DNA of 64,000 nucleotides, from positions 2,214,352 to 2,278,351 of the forward strand of contig NZ_CP107551.1 of NCBI RefSeq assembly GCF_025837095.1, in the 5' to 3' direction. Below, piece after piece: positions 9,801-20,477 of this stretch; the stretch's first letter is position 1, and each line of letters begins with the position of its first letter. The position numbers and the translations under genes were made by a program. The stretch is from Rhodococcus sp. Z13. Lineage in GTDB: Bacteria > Actinomycetota > Actinomycetes > Mycobacteriales > Mycobacteriaceae. The notes beneath the pieces are model-generated. The model was not told the DNA's origin. It worked only from the letters and a program-made list of their open reading frames with translations, and searched no databases.

Positions 9801-12800
9801 ACCCGTCGAGGCCCTGTCCGAGGAGACGAGCCTCGTGCTGGACCCGGCCACGACCCGGCGCCTGGAGACGTTCGTCTGCGCCCGGGCCACCACTGTCGGA
9901 ACCCTCGTGCAGACCGCGTGGGGAATCGTGCTGTCCGGGCTCACCGGGCGGGACGACGTCGTGTTCGGCAGCACCGTCTCGGGGCGGCCCGCCGAGGTCC
10001 CCGGGATCGAGGAGATGGTCGGGCTGTTCGTCAACACGGTGCCGGTCCGGGTCCGTCTCGACGCCTACGAGACACTCGGGGCGCTGGTCGACCGGGTCCG
10101 CGCCGAACAGGCCGAACTGGTGGACCGGCACCATCTCGGCCTGGCCGACATCGCCCGCGTCGCCGGGCCCGCCGCCGGTTTCGACACCCTCACGGTGGTC
10201 GAGTCCTATCCCGTCGACCACGCGGGCCTGTCCGAGGCCGTCGACGTCGCGGGGATGTGCGTGCACGAGGTCACCGTGCGCGACTCCGGGCACTATCCAC
10301 TCACACTCGTCGTCCACCCCACCGACCGGCCGACACTGCGGTTGACCTACCGTCCGGATCTGTTCGACGTCACCACCGCCGAACGGATCGTCGCCCGGGT
10401 GGCCCGGGTCCTGACCCTGCTCGTCACCCGGCCGGACGCGCCGCTCGGTCGGATCCGTGTCGCCGACGAGGTCGCACCCGCCACGGCATCCCCGGCGCCG
10501 GGTGGGGAGCGGACGTGGACCGAGCTGCTCGACGACTGGACGAGCCGGGTACCCGAGGCCGTCGCGGTGGTCGACGACGGCTGCCGGTGGACCTACGCCG
10601 AGCTCGATTGCCGGGTGAATCAGGCTGTGCGGCTGCTGATCTCGAGTGGAGTGGGACCGGAGACGCCCGTGGTCGTCGCGATGCGACGCTCCTTCCTGCG
10701 GCTGGTCGCGATGCACGCGGTGCTGCGCGCCGGAGGGGTGTACGTGCCGGTCGATCCCGATCATCCCGCCGAGCGCACCGCGGCGGTGCTCACGGCGGTG
10801 CGACCGGCCCGCGTGCTCGTCGACCGGCCCGAACCCGCCCTTCCCGTCACCGCTCCGACGCTGTGCGTGCAGGAAGCCACCCTCGATGCGTTCGATGCCG
10901 CACCGGTGACCGACGCCGACCGCGTGGCGCCCGTGCGCACCGACAACTCCGCCTACGTGATCTTCACGTCCGGGTCGACCGGAACTCCGAAGGGGGTGGT
11001 GGTGACGCATCGCGGCATCGCCCACCTGGCGCACCGGCTCGCGACCGTGGCAGATAGCGATTCTGTTGTGGCACAGTCGATTTCGCCGGTCTTCGATGCG
11101 TCGCTGCTGGAATCGGTCGTGGCGTTCTCGGCGGGCGCGCGGCTCGCGGTGGTGCCCCCGGGAATCGACGCCGGCGACGCACTGGCCCGGGTCCTCGCCG
11201 CCACGGACGTCACCCACCTCTACACCACACCGGCGGTGCTCGCGACCCTCCGGCCCGAGGACCTGCCGGCGTTGATCTTCGTGAGCGTCGGCGGCGAGAC
11301 GTGCCCTCCCGCCCTGGCGCAGGCCTGGGCCGGCGATCACCACATGGTCGCCGGATACGGGCCCAGTGAGACGACGGTGATGTCGAACCTGCTCGACCCC
11401 CTCGTCGCGGACCGGCCCGTCACGATCGGCACTCCCATGCCCGGCTTCGTCGAGTACGTCCTCGATTCGCGGCTGCAGCCCGTCCCGGATGCGGCGGTGG
11501 GGGAGATGTACCTCGCCGGTCCGGCCCTGGCCCGCGGCTATCTCGGGCGGCCGGGGCTCACGGCGAGCCGGTTCGTCGCCGATCCGTTCGGGCCTGCCGG
11601 CCGGCGGATGTACCGCACCGGGGACCTGATGCGCCGTCCCCCGGGAACCGGTGACGCCGAGTACGTCGGGCGTACCGACCTCCAGATCAAGCTGCGGGGC
11701 CTGCGGATCGAACTGCAGGAGGTGGAGGAGACCCTGGTCCGGCACCCGGCGGTGGCGCGGGCGGTGGTCGTCGTCCGCGACGACGGCGCCGGCGACCGGC
11801 TCGTCGGCTATGTGGTCCCCATCGGGAGCGAGGCGATCGGGACCGCCGAGCTCCTGCAGTTCGCCGGCGCGCGGCTGCCCCGCTACATGCTGCCGACGGC
11901 CCTGATGGTGGTCGAGGACCTTCCCATCACCGCGAACGGCAAGATCGACCGGTCGGCGCTACCGGCGGTCCCGCCCACCCGCGCCCCGTACCGTGCGCCG
12001 GAGACACCCACCGAACGGCTCGTGGCGCGCGCCTTCGCCGCGGCACTCGGCCTGACCGGGATCGGCGCCGACGACGACTTCTTCGAGCTCGGCGGTACCT
12101 CGCTCGGTGCCGCCTCGGTGGTCTCGGCGCTGCGCACCGAACTGGACCGGGACGTCCCGGTGTCGCTGATCTTCCGGGCGCCCACACCCGCGGCGCTGGC
12201 ACGTGTTCTCGACGATGCGGCGACCACCCGGATTCCCGTCACGGGGTTGCTCGACGTCCTGATCACCCTCCGCGGGCAGGGCCGGCGGACCCCGCTGTTC
12301 TGCGTGCACCCGGCCATCGGACTGTCGTGGGTGTACACGGGACTGCTGCGGTATCTGCCGGACCGCCCGGTGTACGGGCTGCAACTGCCCTTGTTGTCCG
12401 GCGGGCCCGCCTACGGAAGCCGCGCCGAACTCGCCCACCGCTACGTCGAGGAACTGCGCGCGGTGCGCCCGCACGGGCCGTACGCGTTGCTCGGCTGGTC
12501 CCTGGGCGGTCTTCTCGCGCACCACATGGCGGTCGAGTTGCGGGTGCAGGGGGAGGCCGTCGACCTGGTGATCCTCGACTACTACCCGGTGCCGCAGGTG
12601 CGTCGCACCTTCACCCTCGCGGGGATGCTGACCGGTCTGGGAATCGATGTGCCGGGCGATGACGAGCCGTCGTACGAGGACGCCGCCGCGGCGATCGACC
12701 GCGCCGTCGGCCACAGGACAGGTCTGTCCGCCGCCGGCCTCCGGCGCATAGAGCGGGTCCTCGCGGAGTCGGACCCGGGCGGGACGGACCTCGGCCTCGG

Positions 12801-12996
12801 AAGTTTCGACGGGGACCTGGTGTTCTGCGCCGCGGCCGGTTCCCTGGACGCGGGCGAGTCACCGGGGACGTGGCGGCCGTGGATCTCGGGGACGATCACC
12901 GAGCACGTCGTCGACTGCGACCACGACCACCTGATGACGCCGGAGCCGCTCACGGTTATCGGGCCGATCCTGGCCGACCACCTCGATGCGGACTAG
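3805..12996 (+). CDS. Dimodular non-ribosomal peptide synthetase (C-[C']-A-T-E*-C-A-T-TE)
   Basis: This 3063-residue synthetase appears to be a complete two-module line. An N-terminal condensation domain has HHVALDG at 149-155. It is followed by a second partial C-like region (about 455-665) with no HHxxxDG motif. Adenylation domain 1 spans about 703-1190 ([11 protein letters not shown] at 858, NGYGPSETT at 985). Thiolation 1 has its serine in LGGDS at 1245, a form usual before epimerization domains. The E domain (about 1299-1740) keeps RTVGWFT at 1592 but reads HRTVTDV at 1431 and ARPARE at 1576, so the catalytic His and Glu are missing. Condensation domain 2 has HHILLDG at 1925. A second A domain ([11 protein letters not shown] at 2387), T domain (Ser2766) and thioesterase (GWSLGG, Ser2899; His near 3040) finish the protein. 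The product is unknown: the binding-pocket residues match no specificity code I can name. No MbtH gene is seen nearby. Confidence 0.95.
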   Translation: MSIPVESAETPSASVPAGAFPLSPAQYGIWIAQQLLPDVPFVIAQYVEFHGDLDPDLVRWASATAGREFETVFLRLLEVDGRPFQLVDEHVGFDTEVLDFRDAPDPRAEAEEWLRRDVETPVDLLSDRLCRIVLLRIGDAHHLVYVKAHHVALDGFGAMILIRRGAELYSQALESRATDTPVPRAKPPASLRSLYEKDRQYRASRRFAADRDYWTERIVGLPGAVETTDVPPTARTLTAETELPDTVGTGPDGTRDASAAVVLAAAACFFSRLSGRREVVVNIPVSARTTAELRRSAGMLVNVVPLRIRVDPDESVDDLVRRTQVELVGALRHQACGLDDIRRAGHEAVSRFSVPLVNVMLFDQQPRVGDVAGIPHVLSRGPVGDRLITVHRRSAPTGTVVEFRANPNRYRQDEIDAQCARFTEILDEFTTADPAMPLGSIHPPSAAAAAPRYEATALLEHWATVLAGAPTPPAPLPGGGGAGAPGSSHRWAEHTRRLDTDLLRALDTTAERYGADTSTLVHTAVVVLLARTTGVGDIVLGCTVPPASGAVLPVRVRTQPQRTFSELLTDVRRTVEDALAHAAVPLPALLEALAPTRDGSRAPLFRVTLDRADDTGPGADDTARGAVELGLSVPDRHNPLRIRYASDRYTATEIARFAQRLETLLAAAVADPAAPVGDLDLLGPAERRALVPASGPPAEPVRLLPDILGDAVARAPEADALSCGTTRLSYRELDERSNRLARLLVDLGAGPDRTVAIGMSRSVDSVLSTWAVAKTGAAFVPIDPTYPRERIDFMLRDCGAVLGLTTRAERLQLPDAVPWTVLDDPDGTAARAHHPSGPVTSADRRATLHPDHAAYLIYTSGSTGRPKGVVVTHRGLANLVAWIRTLADTDARVWHGASPSFDLAVLELLTAVGAAGHLVVGPPHLSGTELAEAMHAERITHLCIPPGVLATLDPDSLEDLSVVVGGEACPPRLVQRWAPGRRMINGYGPSETTVQMSAADLVPGEPPALGGPGPGFRAVVLDARLQPVPIGVAGELHPSGPGLARGYHHRPGLTATRFVADPFGAPGSRMYRTGDLVYWTSGEDAGPDEPSALRLSYIGRVDLQVKLRGHRIELGEVEAALLNRPDIAQAAAVIRNDTGTEQLVAYVVPEDGRTPDASALKAALADRLPEFMVPAVVAPLRAMPLTANGKVDRAALPAPDRRAARRRAPRTPVERALVDAFADVLHRCPDELGIDDNFFALGGDSIMAIQLAARAKAAGLVFTPRDVFDHETVAALARVAADGPATARPEEPPGGGVGEVPLTPILQGLLTGERCFPRCHRSVLVPLPDGIRPENLTAALQTVLDRHDMLRARLSREADRWCLETRPAGAVPAAMILRHRQVEAVSGPGFDALADTELDAATGRLDPMAGVMLQAVHFDTGASSRLLLVAHRTVTDVASWRILLTELVTAATRLDHGHEPDLAPVGTSVRGWAHGLLDEARRGTRRGELGFWQAMAAGPDPLLGSRPLDPAVDTGATLDTVTVELPASATAPLLTALPAAFHCGMLDGLLAALAAAVTAWRARRGTDLPQVTLSLARPAREEQAVPGADLSRTVGWFTTTHPVRLDLAGVDPRAVAEGSAAAGRAVKAVKENLRAIPDHGIGYGILRYLDDETRAALEPLPAPQIVFDCPGRITNPGPDTGLGAVPEPGLEFGGGLDPEQPAPAVLSIDAGIVDGSDGPRLRAGFAYATGVLEREHVTELAELWCDMLTGLARHTTTPGAGGRTPSDLPLVRLSQERIEELEQRHPDLQDVWPLTPLQAGFLFHAVQTESVDAYTVQMILHLGGTVDSARLRRSTAALVARHPNLRVNFVMDASSPPVQVVHTQVDVPIRELDVSEADTATRAATLARVRDEDRTRRFDPGRGPLMRLSLVRMGPDDVRVVFTNHHILLDGWSTPLLLKELLALYVTDGVTTALPPVPPYRDYLDWLTRQDTDAARAAWARRLGGLDRPTLVAPAALRAPVEALSEETSLVLDPATTRRLETFVCARATTVGTLVQTAWGIVLSGLTGRDDVVFGSTVSGRPAEVPGIEEMVGLFVNTVPVRVRLDAYETLGALVDRVRAEQAELVDRHHLGLADIARVAGPAAGFDTLTVVESYPVDHAGLSEAVDVAGMCVHEVTVRDSGHYPLTLVVHPTDRPTLRLTYRPDLFDVTTAERIVARVARVLTLLVTRPDAPLGRIRVADEVAPATASPAPGGERTWTELLDDWTSRVPEAVAVVDDGCRWTYAELDCRVNQAVRLLISSGVGPETPVVVAMRRSFLRLVAMHAVLRAGGVYVPVDPDHPAERTAAVLTAVRPARVLVDRPEPALPVTAPTLCVQEATLDAFDAAPVTDADRVAPVRTDNSAYVIFTSGSTGTPKGVVVTHRGIAHLAHRLATVADSDSVVAQSISPVFDASLLESVVAFSAGARLAVVPPGIDAGDALARVLAATDVTHLYTTPAVLATLRPEDLPALIFVSVGGETCPPALAQAWAGDHHMVAGYGPSETTVMSNLLDPLVADRPVTIGTPMPGFVEYVLDSRLQPVPDAAVGEMYLAGPALARGYLGRPGLTASRFVADPFGPAGRRMYRTGDLMRRPPGTGDAEYVGRTDLQIKLRGLRIELQEVEETLVRHPAVARAVVVVRDDGAGDRLVGYVVPIGSEAIGTAELLQFAGARLPRYMLPTALMVVEDLPITANGKIDRSALPAVPPTRAPYRAPETPTERLVARAFAAALGLTGIGADDDFFELGGTSLGAASVVSALRTELDRDVPVSLIFRAPTPAALARVLDDAATTRIPVTGLLDVLITLRGQGRRTPLFCVHPAIGLSWVYTGLLRYLPDRPVYGLQLPLLSGGPAYGSRAELAHRYVEELRAVRPHGPYALLGWSLGGLLAHHMAVELRVQGEAVDLVILDYYPVPQVRRTFTLAGMLTGLGIDVPGDDEPSYEDAAAAIDRAVGHRTGLSAAGLRRIERVLAESDPGGTDLGLGSFDGDLVFCAAAGSLDAGESPGTWRPWISGTITEHVVDCDHDHLMTPEPLTVIGPILADHLDAD

Positions 12997-13691
12997 TCGG
13001 AGACGGGGGACCGATCGGGATCGGTCAGGGCGTCGAGCGCGGAACCCGCGGGTTCGGGAAGCCGCGCCTCGAGCCACAGCCCTCCGAGCCCGAGCGCGAT
13101 GCACACGGCGGTCACCACCATCAGGCCCGGATGGGTCTGCCCGGTGAGCGCGTCGCCGAGCAGCACGACCGCGACGGTGCCGGGCATGATGCCCACGATC
13201 GTGGCGAGAGTGTACGGCAGCAGTCGCACCGACGAGACCGCGCAACAGCAGTTCACGACGAAGAACGGCGCCGCCGCGATCAGCCGGAGCGAGCCCACCG
13301 CGAGCCAGCCGCGCCGCGCCAGCCGCAGGTCGATCGCCTGCGCCTTCGGGTGTGTCAGCCGTTCGGCGACGGCCTTGCGGCCCACCGCCCGCACCAGCAG
13401 GAACGCCAGGACCGCACTGACCGTGCTCGCTGCGGCCGCCACCGAGATGCCGACGACGCTGCCGAACAGCACCCCGGCGCTGAGGGTGAACACGGTGCGG
13501 GGGATCGGCGCGATCGTCGCGATCGCGTGCACGGCGAAGAAGACCAGCACGAGCGCGGGCCCGTGGAAGGACTCCGACCACTCGCGGATCTGCCCGATCG
13601 ACGGGTGCGGCACCACGAGCGCCGCGGCGACGAGCAGCGCCAGCAGGACGAGGATGCCGAGAACTCTGCGGTCTGCGATAAGCCTCGTCAC
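12993..13691 (-). CDS. TVP38/TMEM64 (VTT-domain) membrane protein
   Basis: This 232-residue integral membrane protein has an N-terminal hydrophobic helix, the family's [17 protein letters not shown] stretch near residue 60, a central Arg-rich loop ([14 protein letters not shown]) and the conserved [21 protein letters not shown] segment. These are hallmarks of the VTT (SNARE-associated) domain, whose bacterial members are thought to act in membrane lipid or ion homeostasis. The gene converges on the NRPS and the two stop regions overlap by four bases (12993-12996). No functional link with the NRPS is implied. Confidence 0.85.
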   Translation of the reverse strand: MTRLIADRRVLGILVLLALLVAAALVVPHPSIGQIREWSESFHGPALVLVFFAVHAIATIAPIPRTVFTLSAGVLFGSVVGISVAAAASTVSAVLAFLLVRAVGRKAVAERLTHPKAQAIDLRLARRGWLAVGSLRLIAAAPFFVVNCCCAVSSVRLLPYTLATIVGIMPGTVAVVLLGDALTGQTHPGLMVVTAVCIALGLGGLWLEARLPEPAGSALDALTDPDRSPVSD

Positions 13692-13804
13692 GGGTGCTCA
13701 GACTACCCGTCGCCCCGCAACGGGTTGCCCCCGTGCGGGGGCGGGTGGGGCGCAGGGTACCGTCTCGTCGGACGCGTTCGTTATCGATCGTTAGAGAATC
13801 TGTG

Positions 13805-13847
13805 GTGATCCCCACAACGCCGCCTCGGTGTGTGGGGCTAGCATCAC
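13805..13847. repeat. Inverted repeat upstream of the mutA operon
   Basis: GTGAT-CCCCACA (13805-13816) pairs with TGTGGGG (13831-13837) and ATCAC (13843-13847), with CTAGC bulged out. The repeat lies about 100 bp before the mutA start codon, in the intergenic region shared with the divergent VTT gene. It could be an operator for a dimeric regulator or a leader hairpin. No cobalamin-riboswitch core is visible here. Confidence 0.35.
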
Positions 13848-13943
13848 AGCAGCGACGCCCTACCCTGTTCCGGGGTCGTCCGTCTCCGGCCGACAACGCC
13901 GTCCGAACCACAGCCTGCAAACCCGCAGTAGGAGGAATCGCAC

Positions 13944-15809
13944 GTGTCATTAGCTGCAGAAGCCGAGGATGCCGCGCGCGCATATGCGCAGTGGCAGGAC
14001 GCGGTTGCGGGAGTGCTGGCCAAGTCCCGGCGCGTCGATCCGGCGGAACTCGGCCCCGAGCCGCAGCGCCTGCTGGAGACCACGACCTACGACGACGTCA
14101 CCGTCGCCCCGCTGTACAGCCGCCGGGACGAGCGCGACGAGCCCCCGCTGCCCGGTGAGTTCCCGTACGTGCGCGGCGGCTCGGCCACCCGTGACGTCAA
14201 CACCGGCTGGCTCGTCAACGTCCGCTTCACCGGCACCGACGCGGCCGCGGTCAACGAGCGCATCCTCGACGCCCTGAACAACGGTGTCAGTGCCCTGTGG
14301 CTCGAGACCGGCGCGGGCGCGGTCCCCGTGGACACCCTGGCCACCGCCCTCAACGGCGTGCTGCTCGACCTGGCGCCGGTCACCCTCGACGCCGGTGCCG
14401 ACACCGTCGCCGCGGCGACCGCCCTCTACGCCCTGCTCGACGCCCGCACCGACGTCCAGGACTGCGCCGCGGTGCGTCTGGCTCTCGGCGCCGCCCCGCT
14501 GACCAGTGCCTTCTCCGGTCGCGCCGACGTCACCCTCGCCGACGCGACCGAGCTGGCCCGCACCGCCGGCGAGCGCACCGAGACCGTCCGTGCGATCACC
14601 GTCGACGGCACCGTCTTCCACAACGCCGGCTCCTCCGACGCCGAGGAACTCGGCGCCGCGATCGCCGCGGGCATCGAGTACGTGCGCGAGCTCGTCGCCG
14701 CCGGGATCCCCGCCGCGGCCGCCCTCGCCCAGCTCGAGTTCCGTCTCGCCGCGACCGACGACCAGTTCCAGACCATCGCCAAGTTCCGTGCCGGCCGCCA
14801 GGTGTGGGCGCGGATCGCGCAGGTCGTGGGCGCCCCCGAGGCGGGCAACGCGCCGCAGCACGCGGTGACCTCCGCCGCGATGATGGCCCAGCGCGACCCG
14901 TGGGTGAACATGCTGCGCACCACCCTCGCCGCCTTCGGTGCCGGTGTCGGTGGCGCCGACGCGGTCACCGTGCTGCCCTTCGACGCGGCCCTGCCCGCCG
15001 GTGTGCTCGACGTGTCCGAGTCGTTCTCGGCGCGCATCGCCCGCAACACCCAGCTGCTGCTGCTCGAGGAGTCCAACCTCGGCCGGGTCCTCGACCCTGC
15101 CGCCGGCTCCTGGTACGTCGAGGAACTCACCGCGAAGATCGCGGAGAAGGCCTGGTCGTTCTTCCAGGAGATCGAGGCGGCCGGCGGCTACCGCGCCGCG
15201 CTCGACGCCGGGCTGATCGCCGAGCGCATCGCCGCGACCCGCGCTCGCCGCGAGACCGACATCGCGCACCGCAAGTTCTCGGTCACCGGTGTCAACGAGT
15301 TCCCGAACCTCGCCGAGAAGCCGTTGCCGGCCGGTGCCGCCGAGGCGGGGGAGATCGCCGCCCGCTACGCCGCTCCGTTCGAGGCGCTGCGTGACCGGTC
15401 GGACGCCCACCTGTCCGCCCACGGTGCCCGCCCGCGGGTGCTGCTGGCGCCGCTGGGCCCGATCGCCGAGCACAACGTGCGCGCGACCTTCGCCACGAAC
15501 CTGCTCGCCGCCGGTGGTATCGAGGCGATCAACCCCGGCCCGCTCGATCTCGGCTCGGACCTGTCCGGGCTCGTCGGCGAGACCGGTACCGGCGTCGCGG
15601 TGCTGTGCGGCACCGACACGCGTTACGGCGAGGAGGCGGCCACCGCCACCGCGGCGCTGCGCGCCGCCGGCATCTCCACGGTGCTGCTCGCCGGACCCGA
15701 GAAGGTCGTCGGGGACGCGCAGGGCGACAGCCGCCCGGACGGCTTCCTCAACGCGCGGATCGACGCCGTGGCGGCCCTCTCCGACCTGTTGAACACTCTG
15801 GGAGCGTAA
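13944..15809 (+). CDS. mutA: Methylmalonyl-CoA mutase small (beta) subunit
   Basis: This 621-residue subunit pairs with MutB in adenosylcobalamin-dependent interconversion of methylmalonyl-CoA and succinyl-CoA, the last step of propionate, odd-chain fatty acid and branched-chain amino acid breakdown. The GTG start at 13944 follows a strong AGGAGGA site (13930-13936). The protein has the TIM-barrel region (QFQTIAKFRAGRQVWARI, then [30 protein letters not shown]) and a degenerate C-terminal domain without the DxHxxG cobalamin motif, as expected of the non-catalytic subunit. mutB begins on the base after its stop codon, so the two are translationally coupled. Confidence 0.97.
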   Translation: MSLAAEAEDAARAYAQWQDAVAGVLAKSRRVDPAELGPEPQRLLETTTYDDVTVAPLYSRRDERDEPPLPGEFPYVRGGSATRDVNTGWLVNVRFTGTDAAAVNERILDALNNGVSALWLETGAGAVPVDTLATALNGVLLDLAPVTLDAGADTVAAATALYALLDARTDVQDCAAVRLALGAAPLTSAFSGRADVTLADATELARTAGERTETVRAITVDGTVFHNAGSSDAEELGAAIAAGIEYVRELVAAGIPAAAALAQLEFRLAATDDQFQTIAKFRAGRQVWARIAQVVGAPEAGNAPQHAVTSAAMMAQRDPWVNMLRTTLAAFGAGVGGADAVTVLPFDAALPAGVLDVSESFSARIARNTQLLLLEESNLGRVLDPAAGSWYVEELTAKIAEKAWSFFQEIEAAGGYRAALDAGLIAERIAATRARRETDIAHRKFSVTGVNEFPNLAEKPLPAGAAEAGEIAARYAAPFEALRDRSDAHLSAHGARPRVLLAPLGPIAEHNVRATFATNLLAAGGIEAINPGPLDLGSDLSGLVGETGTGVAVLCGTDTRYGEEAATATAALRAAGISTVLLAGPEKVVGDAQGDSRPDGFLNARIDAVAALSDLLNTLGA

Positions 15810-18056
15810 GTGAGCATCGAACACGAAATCGGCAGTTTCGCCGACGTCCCGTTGACGGACCCGGCGGCGCCGGCGTCTGCCGCTCCCACCGCGGAGCAGG
15901 CCGCCGCGCTCGTCGAATCCGTTGCCGCGGCGAACAATTACAGCCCCGACGAGGTCGTGTGGACCACGCCGGAGGGCATCGACGTCAAGCCGGTCTACAC
16001 CAAGGCCGACCGCGACGCCGTCGCCGCCGAGGGTCATCCCCTCGACAGCTATCCGGGTCTCGCGCCGTTCCTGCGCGGCCCGTACCCGACCATGTACGTC
16101 AACCAGCCGTGGACCATCCGCCAGTACGCGGGCTTCTCCACTGCCGCCGAGTCCAACGCCTTCTACCGGCGTAACCTCGCGGCCGGCCAGAAGGGCCTGT
16201 CGGTCGCCTTCGACCTGGCGACGCACCGCGGCTACGACTCCGACCACCCGCGCGTCCAGGGCGACGTGGGTATGGCCGGCGTCGCGATCGACTCGATCCT
16301 CGACATGCGTCAGCTGTTCGACGGTATCGATCTGTCGCAGGTGTCGGTGTCGATGACCATGAACGGCGCCGTGCTGCCGATCCTCGCGCTGTACGTCATC
16401 GCCGCGGAGGAGCAGGGCGTCAAGCCCGAGCAGCTGGCCGGAACCATTCAGAACGACATTCTGAAGGAGTTCATGGTCCGCAACACCTACATCTACCCGC
16501 CGAAGCCGTCGATGCGGATCATCTCCGACATCTTCGCGTACACCTCGGCGAAGATGCCCCGGTTCAACTCGATCTCGATCTCCGGCTACCACATCCAGGA
16601 AGCCGGTGCGACCGCCGATCTCGAGCTGGCCTACACCCTCGCCGACGGCATGGAGTACATCCGTGCCGGTCTCGACGCGGGCATGGACGTCGACAAGTTC
16701 GCGCCGCGTCTGTCCTTCTTCTGGGCGATCGGCATGAACTTCTACATGGAGATCGCCAAGATGCGGGCCGGCCGCCTGCTCTGGGCCGAGATCGTCGACA
16801 AGTTCGGTGCCAAGAACGCGAAGTCGAAGTCGCTGCGTACCCACTCGCAGACCTCCGGCTGGTCGCTCACCGCGCAGGACGTGTTCAACAACGTCGCCCG
16901 CACGTGCATCGAGGCGATGGCCGCGACTCAGGGCCACACCCAGTCGCTGCACACCAACGCCCTCGACGAGGCGCTCGCGCTGCCCACCGACTTCTCGGCG
17001 CGCATCGCCCGCAACACCCAGCTGCTGCTGCAGCAGGAGTCGGGCACCACCCGCCCGATCGACCCGTGGGGCGGCTCCTACTACGTCGAGTGGCTCACCC
17101 ACCAGCTCGCCGAGCGGGCCCGCGCCCACATCGCCGAGGTCGAGGCCGCCGGCGGTATGGCCCAGGCGATCTCGGAGGGCATCCCGAAGCTGCGCATCGA
17201 GGAGGCGGCGGCCCGCACCCAGGCGCGCATCGACTCGGGCCGCCAGCCGGTCATCGGCGTCAACAAGTACCAGGTCGACGAGGACGCCCAGATCGAGGTC
17301 CTCAAGGTCGAGAACTCGCGCGTGCGCGCCGAGCAGATCGCCAAGCTCGAGCAGCTGCGCGCCGAGCGTGACGAGGAGGCCACCCGCGCCGCCCTCGACG
17401 CGCTGACCCGCGCGGCCGCCGCCGAGAGCAACGGCCTCGAGAACAACCTGCTCGCGCTCGCCATCGACGCGGCCCGCGCCAAGGCCACCGTCGGCGAGAT
17501 CTCCGAGGCGCTGGAGAAGGTCTACGGCCGTCACCAGGCGGAGATCCGTACCATCAGCGGCGTGTACCGGGACGAGGCCGGCAAGTCCGGCAACATCAGC
17601 GCTGCGACCGCTCTGGTCGAGAAGTTCGCCGAGGAGGAGGGCCGCCGCCCGCGCATCCTCGTCGCGAAGATGGGCCAGGACGGTCACGACCGAGGCCAGA
17701 AGGTGATCTCCACGGCCTTCGCCGACCTCGGCTTCGACGTCGACGTGGGACCGCTGTTCCAGACCCCCGAGGAGGTCGCCCAGCAGGCGGCCGACAACGA
17801 CGTGCACGTCATCGGCGTGTCGTCGTTGGCCGCGGGTCACCTGACGCTGGTTCCTGCCCTCAAGCAGGCACTGGCCGAGGTGGGCCGCGAGGACATCATG
17901 GTGGTCGTCGGCGGCGTCATCCCGCCGGGTGACTTCGACGAGCTCTACGCGGCCGGTGCAGCGGCGATCTTCCCGCCCGGCACCGTGATCGCGGATGCGG
18001 CGACCGGTCTGCTGACCAAGCTCGCCGCGCAGCTCGGCCACCAGCTCGAGGGCTGA
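15810..18056 (+). CDS. mutB: Methylmalonyl-CoA mutase large (alpha) subunit
   Basis: This 748-residue catalytic subunit has an N-terminal TIM barrel ([50 protein letters not shown]) that binds the CoA substrate. A C-terminal Rossmann-like domain carries GQDGHDRG, with His626 the expected lower cobalt ligand, followed by GVSSLAAGH. The GTG start at 15810 lies directly after the mutA stop. Length and motif order match actinobacterial alpha subunits. The chaperone GTPase meaB follows eight bases later. Confidence 0.98.
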   Translation: MSIEHEIGSFADVPLTDPAAPASAAPTAEQAAALVESVAAANNYSPDEVVWTTPEGIDVKPVYTKADRDAVAAEGHPLDSYPGLAPFLRGPYPTMYVNQPWTIRQYAGFSTAAESNAFYRRNLAAGQKGLSVAFDLATHRGYDSDHPRVQGDVGMAGVAIDSILDMRQLFDGIDLSQVSVSMTMNGAVLPILALYVIAAEEQGVKPEQLAGTIQNDILKEFMVRNTYIYPPKPSMRIISDIFAYTSAKMPRFNSISISGYHIQEAGATADLELAYTLADGMEYIRAGLDAGMDVDKFAPRLSFFWAIGMNFYMEIAKMRAGRLLWAEIVDKFGAKNAKSKSLRTHSQTSGWSLTAQDVFNNVARTCIEAMAATQGHTQSLHTNALDEALALPTDFSARIARNTQLLLQQESGTTRPIDPWGGSYYVEWLTHQLAERARAHIAEVEAAGGMAQAISEGIPKLRIEEAAARTQARIDSGRQPVIGVNKYQVDEDAQIEVLKVENSRVRAEQIAKLEQLRAERDEEATRAALDALTRAAAAESNGLENNLLALAIDAARAKATVGEISEALEKVYGRHQAEIRTISGVYRDEAGKSGNISAATALVEKFAEEEGRRPRILVAKMGQDGHDRGQKVISTAFADLGFDVDVGPLFQTPEEVAQQAADNDVHVIGVSSLAAGHLTLVPALKQALAEVGREDIMVVVGGVIPPGDFDELYAAGAAAIFPPGTVIADAATGLLTKLAAQLGHQLEG

Positions 18057-18063
18057 AGGCACA

Positions 18064-19122
18064 ATGAGTGACACCTCGGTCGACGCACCGAAGACCCGTC
18101 GGCGTCCCGTCGACGTCGACGCCCTGGAACGGGCCGTGCTCGCCAACGAGCGAGCCGGCCTGGCCCGGGCGATCACGCTGATCGAGTCCACCCGCGACGA
18201 CCACCGGGAGCAGGCGCAGCAGCTGCTGCTGCGCCTGCTCCCGCACGCGGGCAACGCCATCCGGGTGGGCATCACCGGGGTGCCGGGGGTCGGCAAGTCC
18301 ACCTTCATCGACGCCCTCGGCATGTACCTGCTCGAGCAGGGACACCGGGTCGCGGTGCTGGCGGTGGACCCCTCCTCCACCCGCACCGGCGGGTCGATCC
18401 TCGGTGACAAGACCCGCATGGCACGGCTCGCGGTGCAGCCCGACGCCTTCATCCGGCCGTCCCCGTCCGCGGGCACGCTCGGCGGTGTCGCCAAGGCCAC
18501 CCGCGAGACGATGGTGCTGCTCGAGGCGGCCGGTTTCGACGTGATCCTCGTCGAGACCGTCGGTGTCGGGCAGTCCGAGGTGACCGTGGCGAACATGGTC
18601 GACACCTTCTGCTTCCTGACCCTGGCCCGCACCGGCGACCAGCTGCAGGGCATCAAGAAGGGCGTGCTCGAACTCGCCGATCTGGTGGCCGTCAACAAGG
18701 CCGACGGGGAGTTCGAACGCGACGCGCGGGTCGCCGCCCGCGAACTCGCCGGTGCGATGCGCATGGTGCATCCGCACGACGCGATCTGGAAGCCGCCGGT
18801 GATCACCATGAGCGGCATGACCGGCACCGGTCTGGACACCTTCTGGAACACCGTGCTCGAGCACAAGAGGGTGCTCACCGAGGCCGGCCTGTTCGAGGAG
18901 AACCGGCGCCGCCAGCAGGTGGACTGGACGTGGACGATGGTGCACGACCAGCTGCTGCGCCGCCTCGAGACGTCCCCGCGGGTCAAGGCGATCCGGGGCG
19001 ACGTCGAGGCGTCCGTGCGGGACGGTTCGCTCACCGCGGCCCTGGCCGCCAAGCGCCTGCTCGACGCCTTCGACGGGGTGGACGACACCGCCTCGGGCAC
19101 GTCGGACGGCCGGGATTCCTGA
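18064..19122 (+). CDS. meaB: Methylmalonyl-CoA mutase-associated GTPase (G3E family)
   Basis: This 352-residue GTPase loads adenosylcobalamin into the mutase and protects it from inactivation. The Walker A motif GVPGVGKS is at residues 72-79. It is followed by VDPSSTRTGGSILGDKTRM (switch region, metal-binding aspartate), ETVGVGQSE (switch III/Walker B-like) and NKADG for guanine recognition. The ATG at 18064 lies seven bases after the mutB stop codon. The mutA-mutB-meaB order is the usual actinobacterial operon. Confidence 0.97.
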   Translation: MSDTSVDAPKTRRRPVDVDALERAVLANERAGLARAITLIESTRDDHREQAQQLLLRLLPHAGNAIRVGITGVPGVGKSTFIDALGMYLLEQGHRVAVLAVDPSSTRTGGSILGDKTRMARLAVQPDAFIRPSPSAGTLGGVAKATRETMVLLEAAGFDVILVETVGVGQSEVTVANMVDTFCFLTLARTGDQLQGIKKGVLELADLVAVNKADGEFERDARVAARELAGAMRMVHPHDAIWKPPVITMSGMTGTGLDTFWNTVLEHKRVLTEAGLFEENRRRQQVDWTWTMVHDQLLRRLETSPRVKAIRGDVEASVRDGSLTAALAAKRLLDAFDGVDDTASGTSDGRDS

Positions 19123-19126
19123 GCCC

Positions 19127-19804
19127 GTGAGCCGCCGCGCGATCGCCGGCACCGTCTTCGGTGCGTGCGCGATCGGCGCGGCGGCTCATCTGCTTTCGCA
19201 GCTCGTCGCGCCGGAGTCGGCGTTCACCGATGTCTCGCAGTGGTTCCTCATGCCGCTGCTCGCGGCCGGGCTCGCGCTCGTCACCTCGGCCCCGCGCAGC
19301 CGTCTCGTCGTGTCCACCCTTGTGGCACTGGGATTTTCGTGGCTCGGTGACACCGCGCCGGATCTCGTCGACGGCGACGCGTCGTTCCTGGTGCTCGTCG
19401 GTTTCTTCCTGTGCGCCCAGCTCACCTACATCGTGGGGTTCCTGCCCTACCGGACCGCGAGCGTGCTGCGCACCCGGCCGTGGGTGGTCGGTCTCTACGC
19501 CGTCGCGGTCGTCGCGATACTCGCCGTGTGCGTGTCCGCCGCAGGGATTCTCGTCGTCCCGATGGCCGTCTACGCGTCGTGCCTGGCGGCGATGGCGATC
19601 CTGGCGACCGGGGTGTCGCGGCCGGCGGCGATCGGCGCGGTGCTGTTCGTGGTCTCCGACGCGCTCATCGCCGTCCGTGCCTTCGTCGACGCGGAGTTGC
19701 CCGCCATGGGGTTCTGGATCATGGCCACCTACATCGCGGCGCAGGCGCTGATCGTGCGCGGCGTGCTCACCGCACACGATCAGCGGGTGTTACAGACCCA
19801 GTAG
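19127..19804 (+). CDS. YhhN/lysoplasmalogenase-family membrane protein
   Basis: This 225-residue protein has about eight hydrophobic helices and the family's charged motifs between them: SWLGDTAPDL near residue 68 and FVVSDALIA near residue 175, whose aspartates form the presumed active site of TMEM86B/YhhN lysoplasmalogenases. The GTG start is four bases after the meaB stop, so it is probably cotranscribed with the mutase genes, although no metabolic link is known. Its 3' end overlaps the convergent lipoprotein gene by 15 bases. Substrate in bacteria is unproven. Confidence 0.8.
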   Translation: MSRRAIAGTVFGACAIGAAAHLLSQLVAPESAFTDVSQWFLMPLLAAGLALVTSAPRSRLVVSTLVALGFSWLGDTAPDLVDGDASFLVLVGFFLCAQLTYIVGFLPYRTASVLRTRPWVVGLYAVAVVAILAVCVSAAGILVVPMAVYASCLAAMAILATGVSRPAAIGAVLFVVSDALIAVRAFVDAELPAMGFWIMATYIAAQALIVRGVLTAHDQRVLQTQ

Positions 19805-20407
19805 CTGCTTGGCGACGGCCACGGCCGCGGGGGCATCCAGTGCCGGCGCATCGCCCCATCGGCCCCCGGAGATCGACACCTCCACGTCGGGGAGCTGCAC
19901 GTGGGTCACCGAGACGGCGGCCACCGCGATGGCCTCGTCCAGGGTGTAGGCGATACCGCCCGCCTCCTCGACGGCAGCATCGGGGACCGGCACGAGACCG
20001 CCCGCCCCGAGGTCGCTCGCAGTGGGGACGGGACCCGCCGACGGGGCCACCGTGATCTCCACCGAGCGGATCTCGGCGAGGCTCGTGGCGCTGTCCGGGG
20101 TCTCCCACAGGCACAGGACGCCGAACTCGTCGACGGTGCTCGACGGCTGCAGCGCCAGGCCCTCGATGTAGGGGGCGACGGCGGGTGCGACGTCGTCGCA
20201 GCTCGAGAAGCGGTCCAGGATGTCGCCGTCGAGCGCGCTCGCACCGGCGAGGGCGTCGGCGTCGACGGTCGCCGTGGAACCGGAAGTCGAGGAATCGGAT
20301 ACCGGCGACTCGGAAACCGAATCGTCGGAGGAACAGGCCCCGAGGAGCAGAGCGCCGGCGAGGGCCGCGGATGCGACCGCGTAACGGGTGTGGTTCACAC
20401 GGGGCAT
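19790..20407 (-). CDS. DUF3558-type lipoprotein (first of a tandem pair)
   Basis: This 205-residue lipoprotein has a type II signal peptide with lipobox LLGAC (lipidated Cys near residue 23). The start MPRVNHTRY at 20407 was chosen because longer frames put an unlikely leader in front of the signal peptide. After a Ser/Thr-rich linker the mature part has the DUF3558 pattern: SSCDDV, PYIEGL, a second cysteine in VLCLWETP and a C-terminal AKQLLGL. DUF3558 proteins are actinobacterial cell-envelope lipoproteins of unknown role. The next gene upstream is a paralogue with the same motifs and C-terminus. Confidence 0.75.
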   Translation of the reverse strand: MPRVNHTRYAVASAALAGALLLGACSSDDSVSESPVSDSSTSGSTATVDADALAGASALDGDILDRFSSCDDVAPAVAPYIEGLALQPSSTVDEFGVLCLWETPDSATSLAEIRSVEITVAPSAGPVPTASDLGAGGLVPVPDAAVEEAGGIAYTLDEAIAVAAVSVTHVQLPDVEVSISGGRWGDAPALDAPAAVAVAKQLLGL

Positions 20408-20477
20408 CGTAACTACCAGTACGAGCGGTATGTGATCTTGGTTCTCCGTTGCGGTCGCGGTCCGCGACGCCGCTCTC

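Noticed and set aside
13692-13943. Cobalamin riboswitch before mutA
   Set aside because: No B12-box-like conserved core is visible, and mutase operons are normally not under this control.
13950-19100. A 1716-residue open frame antisense to mutA, mutB and meaB
   Set aside because: The + strand encodes three fully conserved enzymes with proper starts. The antisense product is low-complexity.
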